Shown: positions 27,560 through 35,698, numbered from the stretch's first letter. The stretch is DNA of 64,000 nucleotides from Sphingobacteriaceae bacterium (GCA_029266635.1 JAQSWM010000008.1:124001-188000); one strand, 5' to 3'. Notes: generated by a model from the letters alone, not told the origin. A program made the numbers and translations.

Positions 27560-29566
27560 ATGGCTAAGACAAAGATCAAAACACCACCTGCTCAAAGCTC
27601 TGAACAAATGCCGCAGGATATCAAGCCCATGCTCGCAACCCTTGTTGACAAACCCTTCGACGAGGAAGGCTGGATTTATGAAGTGAAGTGGGATGGCTAT
27701 CGTGCGATTGCTTACATCAACAAAGGCTTCGTAGAGATCCGCTCGCGGAACAACAAAAGCTTCAACGAGAAATTCTATTCTGTTTACGATGCTTTTCTGA
27801 GCTGGGATACTGATGTGATTTTAGATGGGGAAATAGCTGTGATAAACGATAAGGGCATGGCAGATTTCTCCGGCTTGCAGGGCTGGCGCAGCGAGGCAGA
27901 TGGCGAACTGGTCTTTTATGCTTTCGATGTTCTGTGGATGAATGGCCAAAGCCTCATGGACCGCCCGCTTACCGATCGCCGGGCTGTGCTGGAGAAAATC
28001 ATCCCCGACGAGGGCATCATCCGCATGAGCAAAACCTTTGATGCAAAAGGTACTGAGTTCTTTGCCGCCGCCGAGCGCATGGGCCTTGAAGGGATTATCG
28101 CCAAAAAAGCCGACAGCCCGTACATCCCCGACTCACGCTCCAAATCATGGCTAAAAATCAAGACCGCCCAGCATCAGGAAATTGTGATTGGCGGCTACAC
28201 CAAGAACGAAAACACGTCTAAGAAATTTAGTGCGCTGCTAGTTGGGCTCTATGAAGATGAGGTGTTCAAATTTCTGGGCACGGTTGGCACCGGATTTACA
28301 GACAAGTTTCAAATCGAACTTTTGGAAAAACTGAAGCCTCTCATTATACCAGAATGCCCGTTCAGCACCGTCCCGGATTTCAATAAGCCATCCCGATTCC
28401 GCCCCAATCCGCCAAAAGCAACGGTTACCTGGGTCAAGCCCGAGGTGGTGGCAGAGATCAGCTACCGCGAGCTCACGCCCGATGGGGCAATCCGGCACCC
28501 CTCTTTCAAGGGCTTGCGGGAAGATAAAAATGCTAAAGAAGTTGTGCGTGAAAAGCCGGCCCACACGGACGCTGTTGTGGACGAACAGCATCAGAAAATA
28601 GCTGCTAAACCCGGCAAAATGGAACGTGAAACCCTCCTCAACCCTACAGACGAAACGCAAGTGCGCAAAATCGGCGGGCATGATTTAAAATTCACCAATT
28701 TGAGCAAAATTTTCTGGCCCGATCAAGGCGTAACCAAACGCGACATGCTCAATTATTACTACCAGGTTGCGCCTTACATGTTGCCCTACCTGGTTGAGCG
28801 CCCGCAAACGTTAAACCGCTTTCCTAATGGGATAAACGGCATCAGTTTCTATCAAAAAGACGTAACCGGGAAAGTGCCGGACTGGCTGGAGACCTTTGGC
28901 TACTTCAGCGAAGCAGATGCCCGGCAGAAAAACTTCATTGTCGCCAATGATGAAGCGAGCCTGCTGTACATCGCATCGCTTGCCTGTATCGAAATACATC
29001 CGTGGAGCAGCAAGCGAGCTTCGCCGGATAATCCCGACTGGTGCATCATTGATTTAGATCCGGATAAAAACCCATTTGAGCAGGTTATACAAGCGGCTTT
29101 GGTGGTGAAGGAGGTTCTGGATGCTGCCGGAATACGGCATTATCCTAAAACGTCCGGCTCTACCGGGCTGCACATTTACATCCCCTTGGGAGCAAAATAC
29201 ACGTACGAAGAGTCGAAGGAATTTGGCAGGCTGATCGTCAAAATCGTTCACGCACAAATACCCGAATTCACCAGCATTGAACGCCTCACCGGGAAACGCA
29301 AAGGCTGCATTTACCTCGACTTCCTGCAAAACCGCCCGCAAGCCACCGTGGCTGCGCCGTACTCGCTTCGGCCTAAGCCTGGCGCAACCGTTTCCATGCC
29401 CTTGCATTGGGAAGAAGTAAAGCCGGGACTGAAAATGAGCGATTTCAACATCTTTAACTCAGTGGCGAAAATCAGGGAGCAGGGCGATATTTTCAAACCG
29501 GTCCTGGGCAAAGGCATTGACATGGAGAAAGCCATAAAAAAACTACAGGAGATGCTGAATAGCTGA
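27560..29566 (+). CDS. ligD: DNA ligase D (ligase-polymerase form, no phosphoesterase domain)
   Basis: The 668-residue protein joins an ATP-dependent ligase domain (about 20-310) to a primase-like polymerase domain (about 370-665). The adenylated lysine lies in EVKWDGYR (Lys43), with ILDGEI and GLEGIIAKK as further ligase motifs. The polymerase part shows FTNLSKIFWPDQGVTKRDML, the metal site DLDPD (residues 498-502) and KTSGSTGLHIYIP. LigD carries out non-homologous end joining with Ku. The 3'-phosphoesterase domain found in many LigD proteins is absent, and no ku gene is in the window. The M28 peptidase gene follows 19 bases downstream. Confidence 0.93.
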   Translation: MAKTKIKTPPAQSSEQMPQDIKPMLATLVDKPFDEEGWIYEVKWDGYRAIAYINKGFVEIRSRNNKSFNEKFYSVYDAFLSWDTDVILDGEIAVINDKGMADFSGLQGWRSEADGELVFYAFDVLWMNGQSLMDRPLTDRRAVLEKIIPDEGIIRMSKTFDAKGTEFFAAAERMGLEGIIAKKADSPYIPDSRSKSWLKIKTAQHQEIVIGGYTKNENTSKKFSALLVGLYEDEVFKFLGTVGTGFTDKFQIELLEKLKPLIIPECPFSTVPDFNKPSRFRPNPPKATVTWVKPEVVAEISYRELTPDGAIRHPSFKGLREDKNAKEVVREKPAHTDAVVDEQHQKIAAKPGKMERETLLNPTDETQVRKIGGHDLKFTNLSKIFWPDQGVTKRDMLNYYYQVAPYMLPYLVERPQTLNRFPNGINGISFYQKDVTGKVPDWLETFGYFSEADARQKNFIVANDEASLLYIASLACIEIHPWSSKRASPDNPDWCIIDLDPDKNPFEQVIQAALVVKEVLDAAGIRHYPKTSGSTGLHIYIPLGAKYTYEESKEFGRLIVKIVHAQIPEFTSIERLTGKRKGCIYLDFLQNRPQATVAAPYSLRPKPGATVSMPLHWEEVKPGLKMSDFNIFNSVAKIREQGDIFKPVLGKGIDMEKAIKKLQEMLNS

Positions 29567-29585
29567 TAAACGTATATTAGCGTTT

Positions 29586-30506
29586 ATGAAGAACCTGTTT
29601 TTAGCATCCCTTTTAGCCGGGTCGCTTTCTGCCTGCGCACAAGATATCAATCACAAACAAGTACTCAAGGATGTCGAAATCCTTTCCTCTGATGTGTACG
29701 AAGGTCGGAAGACCGGAACCAAAGAAAATCAGATGGCAGCGGATTACATCATCAAAAGGTATAAAGAAATTGGTATTGCTCCTTATAAGTCATCTTTCAA
29801 ACAGCCATTTACTTTTAAGAACCGACAGCGGGCTGAGCTGCGGGGGACAAACGTGATCGGGATCATTCCCGGAAAGAAGAAGGATGTTGTGGTGATCTCT
29901 GCCCATTACGATCATATCGGCATAACCCGCGAACTGATCAACAACGGTGCGGATGATAATGCTTCGGGCGTCGGCGGCTTGCTGGCTATTGCCGAATACT
30001 TCAAAAAACACAAGCCCGAAAACACCATGATCATTGCCGCTTTTGATGCGGAAGAATCAGGATTGCAGGGCGCAAAGGCTTTCGTGGCCAGCCCAACTAC
30101 CGACCTGAAGAGCATCAAAATGAACTTCAACATGGATATGATCAGCCACAGCGATAAACATGAATTATATGCCTGCGGCACCTTCGCCTATCCTGAGCTT
30201 AAAAAATATCTTGTAACCAATGTTCCCGACATCAAGCTGCTAACCGGGCACGATGACCCGAAGCTTGGGCCAGACGACTGGACCAACCAAAGCGATCAGG
30301 GAGCATTTAATGCGAAGAAGATCCCGTTCCTTTATTTTGGTGTGGAGGATCATAAAGATTACCATAAACCAACTGACGAATACAGCACGATCACAAAGGA
30401 TTTCTACATCGCTGCTGTGAAAACTATCTTACAAGTGATCAACAATTATGATAAGAACATAACTGTTCAGAGTATTCTGAAAGATAAGAAGATTATGAAG
30501 CAGTGA
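29586..30506 (+). CDS. M28 family zinc metallopeptidase, exported
   Basis: The 306-residue enzyme has a signal sequence (cleavage likely around SLSACAQ, which could also be a lipobox) and the M28 aminopeptidase metal ligands in order: ISAHYDHIG, NNGADDNASGVGG, AAFDAEESGLQG, NFNMDMIS and EDHKDYHKPTDEY. M28 peptidases remove N-terminal residues using two zinc ions. It should act in the periplasm or at the envelope. It follows ligD closely but has no functional link to it. Confidence 0.92.
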   Translation: MKNLFLASLLAGSLSACAQDINHKQVLKDVEILSSDVYEGRKTGTKENQMAADYIIKRYKEIGIAPYKSSFKQPFTFKNRQRAELRGTNVIGIIPGKKKDVVVISAHYDHIGITRELINNGADDNASGVGGLLAIAEYFKKHKPENTMIIAAFDAEESGLQGAKAFVASPTTDLKSIKMNFNMDMISHSDKHELYACGTFAYPELKKYLVTNVPDIKLLTGHDDPKLGPDDWTNQSDQGAFNAKKIPFLYFGVEDHKDYHKPTDEYSTITKDFYIAAVKTILQVINNYDKNITVQSILKDKKIMKQ

Positions 30507-30529
30507 TAGTTTATGCTGTGGAAGTCGCT

Positions 30530-30552
30530 CTTCGGAATTTGCAATTCCGAAG
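30530..30552. repeat. REP-like imperfect palindrome, upstream copy
   Basis: A 10-base arm CTTCGGAATT, core TGC and arm AATTCCGAAG form a stem 43 bases upstream of the transposase start. The exact reverse complement of this 23-base element lies downstream of the same gene at 31151-31173. Confidence 0.85.
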
Positions 30553-30560
30553 CCCTATCA

Positions 30561-30577
30561 TGGGATTTCTAATCCCA
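30561..30577. repeat. Second REP-like palindrome upstream of RAYT
   Basis: Arms TGGGATT and AATCCCA with a three-base centre form a short palindrome immediately before the transposase gene. Confidence 0.6.
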
Positions 30578-30582
30578 AACAA

Positions 30583-30590
30583 TATATTTG
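30583..30590 (+). promoter_or_regulatory. Perfect -7 box (TAnnTTTG) in front of the RAYT gene
   Basis: TATATTTG is a full match to the Bacteroidota sigma-A -7 consensus. It lies only five bases before the ATG at 30595, so a transcript started here would have almost no leader. No clear -33 box was found. Confidence 0.35.
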
Positions 30591-30594
30591 ACAC

Positions 30595-31112
30595 ATGGCA
30601 TTTGCTTATGTTGTCAAAGACCAGCAGGGAGTATATTTTGTTACCTTCACTGTACACCAATGGGCGGATGTTTTCACACGCCAGATATATGCAGATGAAT
30701 TTACCAATAGCCTTCGGTATTGCCAGGAACAAAAGGGCTTGGAAATTTTTGGATGGGTGATAATGAGCAATCATTGCCACCTCATTTTACGAGCTGCGGG
30801 CAGATATTCTTTGAGCGAGATCATGCGAGATTTAAAGAAGCATACTTCCAAAAAAATTTACCGGGCTATACAAGAGAATGCACAGGAAAGCAGAAAAACC
30901 TGGCTGCTAAAGGTGCTAAATTTTGATGGTAAGATTTGGTTTTGGAAGAAGGCTATCATGGTGAAGAAATAATAAGCGGAGAATTTTTTGAGAGCAAGCT
31001 AAATTATATCCACTTGAACCCAGTGCGAGCAGGCATTGTGGAAAAAGAAGAGGAATATTTAAACAGCAGTGCGGGTGAGTTATATGGGATTAGGCAAGGT
31101 AAACTAGCATAG
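30595..31112 (+). pseudogene. REP-associated tyrosine transposase (RAYT, Y1 family), frameshifted
   Basis: The reading frame from 30595 encodes a Y1-transposase N-terminus with the HUH metal motif in VIMSNHCHLILRA (His60 and His62), but runs out of frame near 30945 and stops at 30972. From the same place the -1 frame continues as WEEGYHGEEIISGEF and then LNYIHLNPVRAGIV to a stop at 31112. This is the usual C-terminal half of the family and includes the expected catalytic tyrosine at 31005-31007. The change equals the loss of one G in a TGGG context. No slippery heptamer is evident, so a real deletion or a sequence error is more likely than programmed frameshifting. The gene lies between an exactly matched pair of REP-like palindromes. 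Confidence 0.88.
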
Positions 31113-31125
31113 CAGGTTTGTTAAT

Positions 31126-31142
31126 CAGGTTTGCAAAACCTG
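31126..31142. repeat. REP-like palindrome downstream of RAYT
   Basis: Arms CAGGTTT and AAACCTG flank a GCA centre. A further single CAGGTTTG arm lies 13 bases upstream at 31113-31120. Palindromes of this shape are typical of RAYT neighbourhoods. Confidence 0.6.
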
Positions 31143-31150
31143 TGATAATG

Positions 31151-31173
31151 CTTCGGAATTGCAAATTCCGAAG
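31151..31173. repeat. REP-like imperfect palindrome, downstream copy
   Basis: Arms CTTCGGAATT and AATTCCGAAG with core GCA; the 23 bases are the exact reverse complement of the copy at 30530-30552. The two copies thus bracket the transposase gene in inverted orientation. Confidence 0.85.
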
Positions 31174-31218
31174 AGCTGAAGAGGTCAATGAGATAATTAA
31201 ATTAAGGAACAACAGAGA

Positions 31219-31596
31219 ATGAAAGCGAAAATCACTATGATGTTCCTTTGTATATCAATATATTCTTGTAGGCACAGTACGGAATCTGTAAACTCTAACG
31301 ATCAAGTTGATACTACAGGAAATAGAGAATACCTCAAAGAAAAAGCACAGATGGAGTTAAAAATCCATAAAATGGATAGCCTGATAAAAACCTCGGATAG
31401 AAACGGGAAACTGTACTATGAAAGGGCTGAATTGAACTTTTTAACAATCAAGCTGGATTCGGCTATAGTTGATTATAAACGCTCGGCAGCATTGGGCTAT
31501 AAAGCCAGAACATCCTATGAATTAATAAGCGATATCTTTTCAATTAAGGGCGAAAAAGACTCTGCCAGCTATTATATCTCCCTAAGTAAAAGATGA
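31219..31596 (+). CDS. Small lipoprotein with TPR-like helices
   Basis: The 125-residue product has the lipobox IYSC (Cys17) and a polar linker. Its second half, ERAELNFLTIKLDSAIVDYKRSAALGYKARTSYELISDIFSIKGEKDSASYYISLSKR, is helical with the spacing of one or two tetratricopeptide repeats (quoted here as a description of residues about 68-125). It should be a lipid-anchored periplasmic protein. The function is unknown, and it appears to be a single-gene unit between the RAYT region and the tandem hairpin repeats. Confidence 0.6.
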   Translation: MKAKITMMFLCISIYSCRHSTESVNSNDQVDTTGNREYLKEKAQMELKIHKMDSLIKTSDRNGKLYYERAELNFLTIKLDSAIVDYKRSAALGYKARTSYELISDIFSIKGEKDSASYYISLSKR

Positions 31597-31620
31597 ATAT
31601 AATACTTTTCCATTTAGCGG

Positions 31621-31656
31621 TTGTTGGCGTCCCCGCCAACAACAAATTACCTACCC
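31621..31656. repeat. Hairpin repeat, copy 1 of 2
   Basis: A 36-base unit with a perfect nine-base stem (TTGTTGGCG, loop TCCC, CGCCAACAA) and a tail CAAATTACCTACCC. It is repeated identically 43 bases further on. Confidence 0.9.
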
Positions 31657-31663
31657 TTCGCTA

Positions 31664-31699
31664 TTGTTGGCGTCCCCGCCAACAACAAATTACCTACCC
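31664..31699. repeat. Hairpin repeat, copy 2 of 2, overlapping a stop codon
   Basis: This is an identical copy of the 36-base unit at 31621. The CTACCC end of its tail contains the TAG stop codon and last codon bases of the convergent pseudouridine synthase gene (stop at 31694-31696 on the minus strand). The stem may serve as that gene's transcription end. Confidence 0.9.
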
Positions 31700-32410
31700 G
31701 TCAAACTTCTCCAACAACTTCAACAAAGTCGCGAAATCCTTAGGATAATCCGCCTCAAAAGTCATTGGCTTATCTGGCGCAATATTGAATGTAACCGCTT
31801 TTGCATGAAGCGCAAAACGTTTCATAATCGGCTGCTCATCCTCCCCTTTTGTAAGGCGGTAGCCGCGTTTAATTTCCGATAAGAAGACTGGCGTCCCACC
31901 ATACATATCATCGCCGGCGATGGATGCCCGCTGCGTAGCCAGGTGTATGCGGATCTGGTGCATGCGGCCTGTGAGCGGGCGGCAATCTACCAGCGTGTAG
32001 TGCTTGAAGTATTTTATTGAGTTGAAAATCGTTTCCGCCCGCTTACCATCCTGCCGGCTTATGGTCACGTTTTTATTTCCAACGTTCAGGATCGGCAGAT
32101 CGATCATCAGGTTCTCAAAAACATGAGTTCCGTTAATGATGGCGTGATAAACCTTGGTAACCTTCCGGCGCTCAAACTGCATGGAAACAAGCCGATAAGT
32201 CTCAGGATTTTTGGCAATAATCAGCGCACCAGAAGTTTCCTTGTCGAGCCGGTGGCAAATCTGCGCATCCGGGCTGTACTGTCTAGCGAGCCGCAACATG
32301 CTTTGCCCCTCGCCTTCCCGCTCATCCAGCGTGCTGATGAATGCAGGCTTGTTTACAACGATGACGTTCTCGTCTTCAAAAATGATTAGATCTGAAAATT
32401 TCGTCTTCAC
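31694..32410 (-). CDS. RluA-family RNA pseudouridine synthase
   Basis: The 238-residue enzyme shows the catalytic aspartate motif HRLDKETSGALIIAK and the downstream CRPLTGRMHQIRIHLA of the RluA family, which isomerises uridine to pseudouridine in rRNA or tRNA. There is no N-terminal S4 domain, so it resembles RluA/RluC-short forms rather than RluD. Which RNA site it modifies cannot be told. Its stop codon lies in the second hairpin repeat, and the helicase gene sits 13 bases upstream, suggesting one RNA-maturation transcript. Confidence 0.9.
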   Translation of the reverse strand: MKTKFSDLIIFEDENVIVVNKPAFISTLDEREGEGQSMLRLARQYSPDAQICHRLDKETSGALIIAKNPETYRLVSMQFERRKVTKVYHAIINGTHVFENLMIDLPILNVGNKNVTISRQDGKRAETIFNSIKYFKHYTLVDCRPLTGRMHQIRIHLATQRASIAGDDMYGGTPVFLSEIKRGYRLTKGEDEQPIMKRFALHAKAVTFNIAPDKPMTFEADYPKDFATLLKLLEKFDG

Positions 32411-32423
32411 GAGTACAAAATAA

Positions 32424-33689
32424 CTATCTCCTCCAGCTCTTTCTTCCGCTCATATTTGATTTTGGCGCACCGCCGCCGCCTCTTCCCTGCCTGCCCGCTG
32501 CTCCCTGTGCGTTGCTTTTCTTGGCAAACTTGTCGGGCATAAAACTTCCCGAACGCAGTGGATAAGGATGATCTTCTACAATAGGAATCGTCAGAGATGT
32601 TAGTTTATAAATATCCTGTAGATATTCCTTTTCCTCATCATCGCAGAAAGAGAAAGCAATTCCACTTGCTCCCGCACGCCCTGTCCGTCCGATACGGTGC
32701 ACATACGTTTCCGGGATATTCGGCAATTCGTAGTTGATCACGTGAGTAAGCTCATCAATATCAATCCCGCGTGCAGCGATATCGGTAGCAACCAAAATCC
32801 GCGTACTCCGCGACTTAAAATTGGTGAGCGCCCGCTGCCTTGCATTTTGCGATTTGTTCCCGTGGATAGCTTCGGCAGTGATTCCGGCTTTCAAAAGATC
32901 TTTTACAACCTTGTCTGCACCGTGCTTGGTACGTGTAAAGACCAAAGCCGTCTCAATTTTTTTATCCGAAAGGATATGAGTTAAGAGATGTTTTTTATCG
33001 CCTTTATCAACAAAATAGATTGATTGCTGAATGGTTTCGGCAGTCGTGGATGCCGGCGTAACTTCAACTTTTATCGGGTTTACCAGGATGCTGTTTGCAA
33101 GCTTTTGAATTTCCGGAGGCATAGTAGCTGAGAAAAACAAAGTCTGCCGCTTTTGCGGGATGGCCGCGATGACTTTCTTCACATCGTGGATGAAACCCAT
33201 GTCGAGCATGCGGTCTGCTTCATCCAACACAAATATTTTCAACTGAGATAAGTTGACAAACTTTTGGTTCATTAAGTCGAGCAATCGGCCAGGGGTGGCA
33301 ATCAGAATATCCACGCCATTATGCAAGGCACTTGTTTGTGCTCCCTGCGAAACTCCGCCAAAAATCACTGTGTGCTTCAAGCCGGTGTGTTTTCCATAAG
33401 AATGGAAACTCTCGCCTATTTGAATGGCAAGTTCGCGGGTTGGAGTAAGAATGAGCGAGCGGATTGGCTTGCGCCCTTTTTCCACCACTCTGCCTGCATC
33501 AAGCAGTTGCAAAATAGGTATCGCGAAGGCTGCGGTTTTGCCGGTGCCGGTTTGCGCACAGCCTAACAGATCTTGGCCTTGAAGTATGATCGGGATGGAT
33601 TGTTCCTGTATAGGAGTTGGTGTGGTGTAGCCCTCAGTTTGTAAAGCCTTGAGGATTGGCTGTATTAATTTTAACTTTTCGAATGACAT
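32424..33689 (-). CDS. DEAD-box ATP-dependent RNA helicase
   Basis: The 421-residue protein has the helicase motifs in order: the Q motif TPTPIQEQSIP, AQTGTGKTAA (Walker A), PTRELAIQ, TPGRLLD, VLDEADRMLDMGF, FFSATMP, TRTKHGADKVV, ATDIAARGIDI and HRIGRTGRAG. A basic Gly/Arg-rich tail follows, as in RhlE-type cold-shock and ribosome-assembly helicases. I chose the ATG at 33689 (MSFEKLKL); the frame extends upstream to 33734 but that part overlaps the promoter. A good promoter lies immediately upstream. Confidence 0.94.
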   Translation of the reverse strand: MSFEKLKLIQPILKALQTEGYTTPTPIQEQSIPIILQGQDLLGCAQTGTGKTAAFAIPILQLLDAGRVVEKGRKPIRSLILTPTRELAIQIGESFHSYGKHTGLKHTVIFGGVSQGAQTSALHNGVDILIATPGRLLDLMNQKFVNLSQLKIFVLDEADRMLDMGFIHDVKKVIAAIPQKRQTLFFSATMPPEIQKLANSILVNPIKVEVTPASTTAETIQQSIYFVDKGDKKHLLTHILSDKKIETALVFTRTKHGADKVVKDLLKAGITAEAIHGNKSQNARQRALTNFKSRSTRILVATDIAARGIDIDELTHVINYELPNIPETYVHRIGRTGRAGASGIAFSFCDDEEKEYLQDIYKLTSLTIPIVEDHPYPLRSGSFMPDKFAKKSNAQGAAGRQGRGGGGAPKSNMSGRKSWRR

Positions 33690-33731
33690 TAAACTGTATT
33701 GACAATGCCCATAAATGAGGGCTATTTTTTG

Positions 33732-33760
33732 CAAAGGTAGGCTTTTCAGCCGAATGCAAA
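33732..33760 (-). promoter_or_regulatory. Bacteroidota-type promoter of the DEAD-box helicase gene
   Basis: On the minus strand TACCTTTG (33739-33732) matches the TAnnTTTG -7 consensus, and TTTG (33760-33757) lies 17 bases upstream as the -33 box. The spacing is close to the usual range, and the start codon follows after about 42 bases. Confidence 0.65.
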
Positions 33761-33801
33761 GCCGCGACGCCTAAAGATGGTTTGCCGGTGACCTTCTGCG
33801 G

Positions 33802-34980
33802 CTACTTAATTGCCCTGATTTTTGCTACTACCAGGCTGATAAAAATCCCAAAACAACCAATAATCGCATAGGAATAACGCAGGTTGGCTAAAGCCGATAT
33901 ATAGCCAATAAGCGGCGGCCCGAGCAGAAATCCGAAATAGCTCAAGCCCGAAACCATAGCTAAGGCAATACCCGGCGACACTGTTTTGTTGTTTCCGGCA
34001 ATGGTGTAGAGCATGGGCACAATGCCCGAAACTCCCATGCCAACCAACATAAAACCTGCGGTTGCCGGAACAAGGAACGGGAAGAACACAGAAATAAACA
34101 TCCCCGACGAAACCATAATGCCGCTTATCTGCAGCCAGCGCTTCCTGCCAAATTTCATGATCATCTTATCTCCGAGAAATCTTCCGACCGTCATCATAAT
34201 CATAAACGAAGCATAGCCCAGCGCAACAAATGCTGCAGGAGCCTTTACAATTTCCTTGAAGTAAACCCCGCTCCAGTCGAACATTGCGCCTTCTGTTGCC
34301 ATGCTGCAAAAACCAATTATACTCAATTGAAGCAAAGCGCCATGAGGTTTCATGAACAAGCCCCGCCTTCCGGATCGCTCCGCCGGTTTGTTTCCTGGTA
34401 CCAGAAATTTGTAGTTTATGCTGATGTGAAGGAGCACCAACACAGCCACTGTCCAGAAATGCACATATGGCACCTGATGAAAGTTCATGACGAGCAAGCC
34501 CACCAGCGCACCGCTGAATCCTCCCAAGCTCCAGGCACCGTGAAAGGAACCCATGATCGGGCGGCCATATAATTGCTCCGCAGCAACGCCTTGCGTGTTC
34601 AGTGATATGTTGCACATGTTTCCGGCTACGCCGAACAGAAAAAGAAAAAAGGCTAATTGCCAGCCGCTGCTGGCTAAGCCGAGGTTTGTAAGTGCAAGGG
34701 CATATAAAGGTGCCGTGGCGATCAGCACGGTGCGGCTGCCATAAGTGGTAACGAGTCGCCCGGAGAGCGGCATGGTGAGCATTTGCCCGAGCGGGAGTGC
34801 AAGCAAAATGCTGCCGAGTTGAGCGTCGCCGAGGCTGAGGGTGTGCTTGATATCGGGAATGCGGCTGGCCCAGGAGGCGAAGCAAATTCCCTGACCAAAA
34901 TAAAACATGGACACCGCGGCTCGGGTGCGCCGCGGCCGGGTTAACTTTTGTTCAACAACAGCCGTATCTGCTTCTTCCAT
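33802..34980 (-). CDS. MFS transporter, YbjJ-like
   Basis: This 392-residue inner-membrane protein has twelve predicted helices. Its N-terminal MFYFGQGICFASWASRIPDIK matches the YbjJ / MFS family with the WASRIP signature, and GRPIMGSFHGAWSLGGFSGA and GVSGIVPMLYTIAG are also characteristic. Substrates of this subgroup are not established; relatives include fucose-type carriers. The 67 bases between its stop and the helicase promoter hold no feature. Confidence 0.85.
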   Translation of the reverse strand: MEEADTAVVEQKLTRPRRTRAAVSMFYFGQGICFASWASRIPDIKHTLSLGDAQLGSILLALPLGQMLTMPLSGRLVTTYGSRTVLIATAPLYALALTNLGLASSGWQLAFFLFLFGVAGNMCNISLNTQGVAAEQLYGRPIMGSFHGAWSLGGFSGALVGLLVMNFHQVPYVHFWTVAVLVLLHISINYKFLVPGNKPAERSGRRGLFMKPHGALLQLSIIGFCSMATEGAMFDWSGVYFKEIVKAPAAFVALGYASFMIMMTVGRFLGDKMIMKFGRKRWLQISGIMVSSGMFISVFFPFLVPATAGFMLVGMGVSGIVPMLYTIAGNNKTVSPGIALAMVSGLSYFGFLLGPPLIGYISALANLRYSYAIIGCFGIFISLVVAKIRAIK

Positions 34981-35302
34981 TTATCAATTTAAGCCAATAA
35001 ACACTGCTCATCACAAAAGGTGAGCACAAAATTACACAATGGTTAGCGTGCAATCCTCAAATTTCCTCAACCATTCCGTGAGCACTATTTCTCAGTGCGT
35101 TGGAAGATAAAAAGATGTTGTGGAATGTTGGGGATGTGAATTCCACATCCCGAAAACTGTTCCCCAACTTTCGATAATTATGCTTAGAGAGAAAAAGCCG
35201 CTCACAAAACAGAAATGAACTATTCCATCTCAAAAGGCCCCATGGCGCAACTATTGCAAAATAGCCTACGTAAAACAGCAACAGCGCAAAACCTTATAAA
35301 TT
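34981..35302. other. Intergenic region with nested palindrome
   Basis: The region between the divergent MFS and small-protein genes carries no convincing reading frame. A 74-codon frame on the minus strand at 35057-35281 lacks protein-like composition. It contains the palindromic element described separately at 35127-35168 and presumably the two outward promoters, neither of which shows a good consensus. Confidence 0.5.
35127..35168. repeat. Nested palindrome, REP-like
   Basis: An inner palindrome GGGATGTG-AATTC-CACATCCC (35131-35151) lies inside an outer inverted repeat GTTGGGG (35127-35133) with CCCCAAC (35162-35168), the arms partly sharing bases. The AATTC centre resembles the REP-like elements around the RAYT gene, though the arms differ. 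Confidence 0.55.
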
Positions 35303-35563
35303 ATGGCACACTTTGACACTTTTGACGTAGCAACCTTAATCGGAGGAAATATCTATCGTTTTTCTATCTCACCTGCCTGGGATCAAGATGAGCAGCACGG
35401 CTACTATCTCGCTAAGCTTGATAACAAAGAGGTGGGCAGGTTGCGCAAAACAGAATCAGATTATTGGTACTGGGAGCTTGGAAGTACAAAGTTCAATGCC
35501 AGCATCGCTTACTACATCGGCCAGGAGATCGACTCCCATTTCAGCAAAGCTTTAACAGCGTAA
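35303..35563 (+). CDS. Small protein of unknown function
   Basis: The 86-residue soluble protein begins MAHFDTFDVATLIGGNIYRFSI and is rich in aromatic residues (SDYWYWELG). I do not recognise it. It appears to be an intact single gene: it has a normal ATG, coding-like codon use and a terminator about 54 bases after the stop. The predicted structure is a small beta-sheet with one C-terminal helix. Confidence 0.6.
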   Translation: MAHFDTFDVATLIGGNIYRFSISPAWDQDEQHGYYLAKLDNKEVGRLRKTESDYWYWELGSTKFNASIAYYIGQEIDSHFSKALTA

Positions 35564-35616
35564 ATTGCGGCTTTGGCAAATTGCGAAGCTTTGTATACAT
35601 CCAACACATTCAAATC

Positions 35617-35653
35617 AGGCGCACCGGAAACTCAGATGCGCCTTTCTCTTTTT
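35617..35653 (+). terminator. Terminator after the 86-residue protein gene
   Basis: A seven-base stem AGGCGCA with TGCGCCT, a 13-base loop and the run TTCTCTTTTT follow the small gene, just before the serine hydrolase pseudogene. Confidence 0.75.
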
Positions 35654-35698
35654 CAGATATAAGCCAACTATCTTAACTTAGCTGCTCACTTATCGAAA

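Noticed and set aside
30511-30780. 89-codon minus-strand frame over the RAYT start
   Set aside because: It covers the REP palindromes and the transposase N-terminus in antisense; the transposase motifs on the plus strand explain the region better.
30930-30960. Programmed -1 frameshifting in the RAYT gene
   Set aside because: The site GTTTTGGAAG is not a canonical slippery heptamer and no strong downstream structure is evident; a one-base deletion explains the data more simply.
31621-31699. Possible CRISPR array
   Set aside because: Only two units with a seven-base gap are present, the units are self-complementary hairpins, and no cas gene is nearby.
34166-34885. 239-codon minus-strand frame inside the MFS gene
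   Set aside because: It is in another frame of a clear transporter gene and has no coherent domain or hydrophobic pattern.
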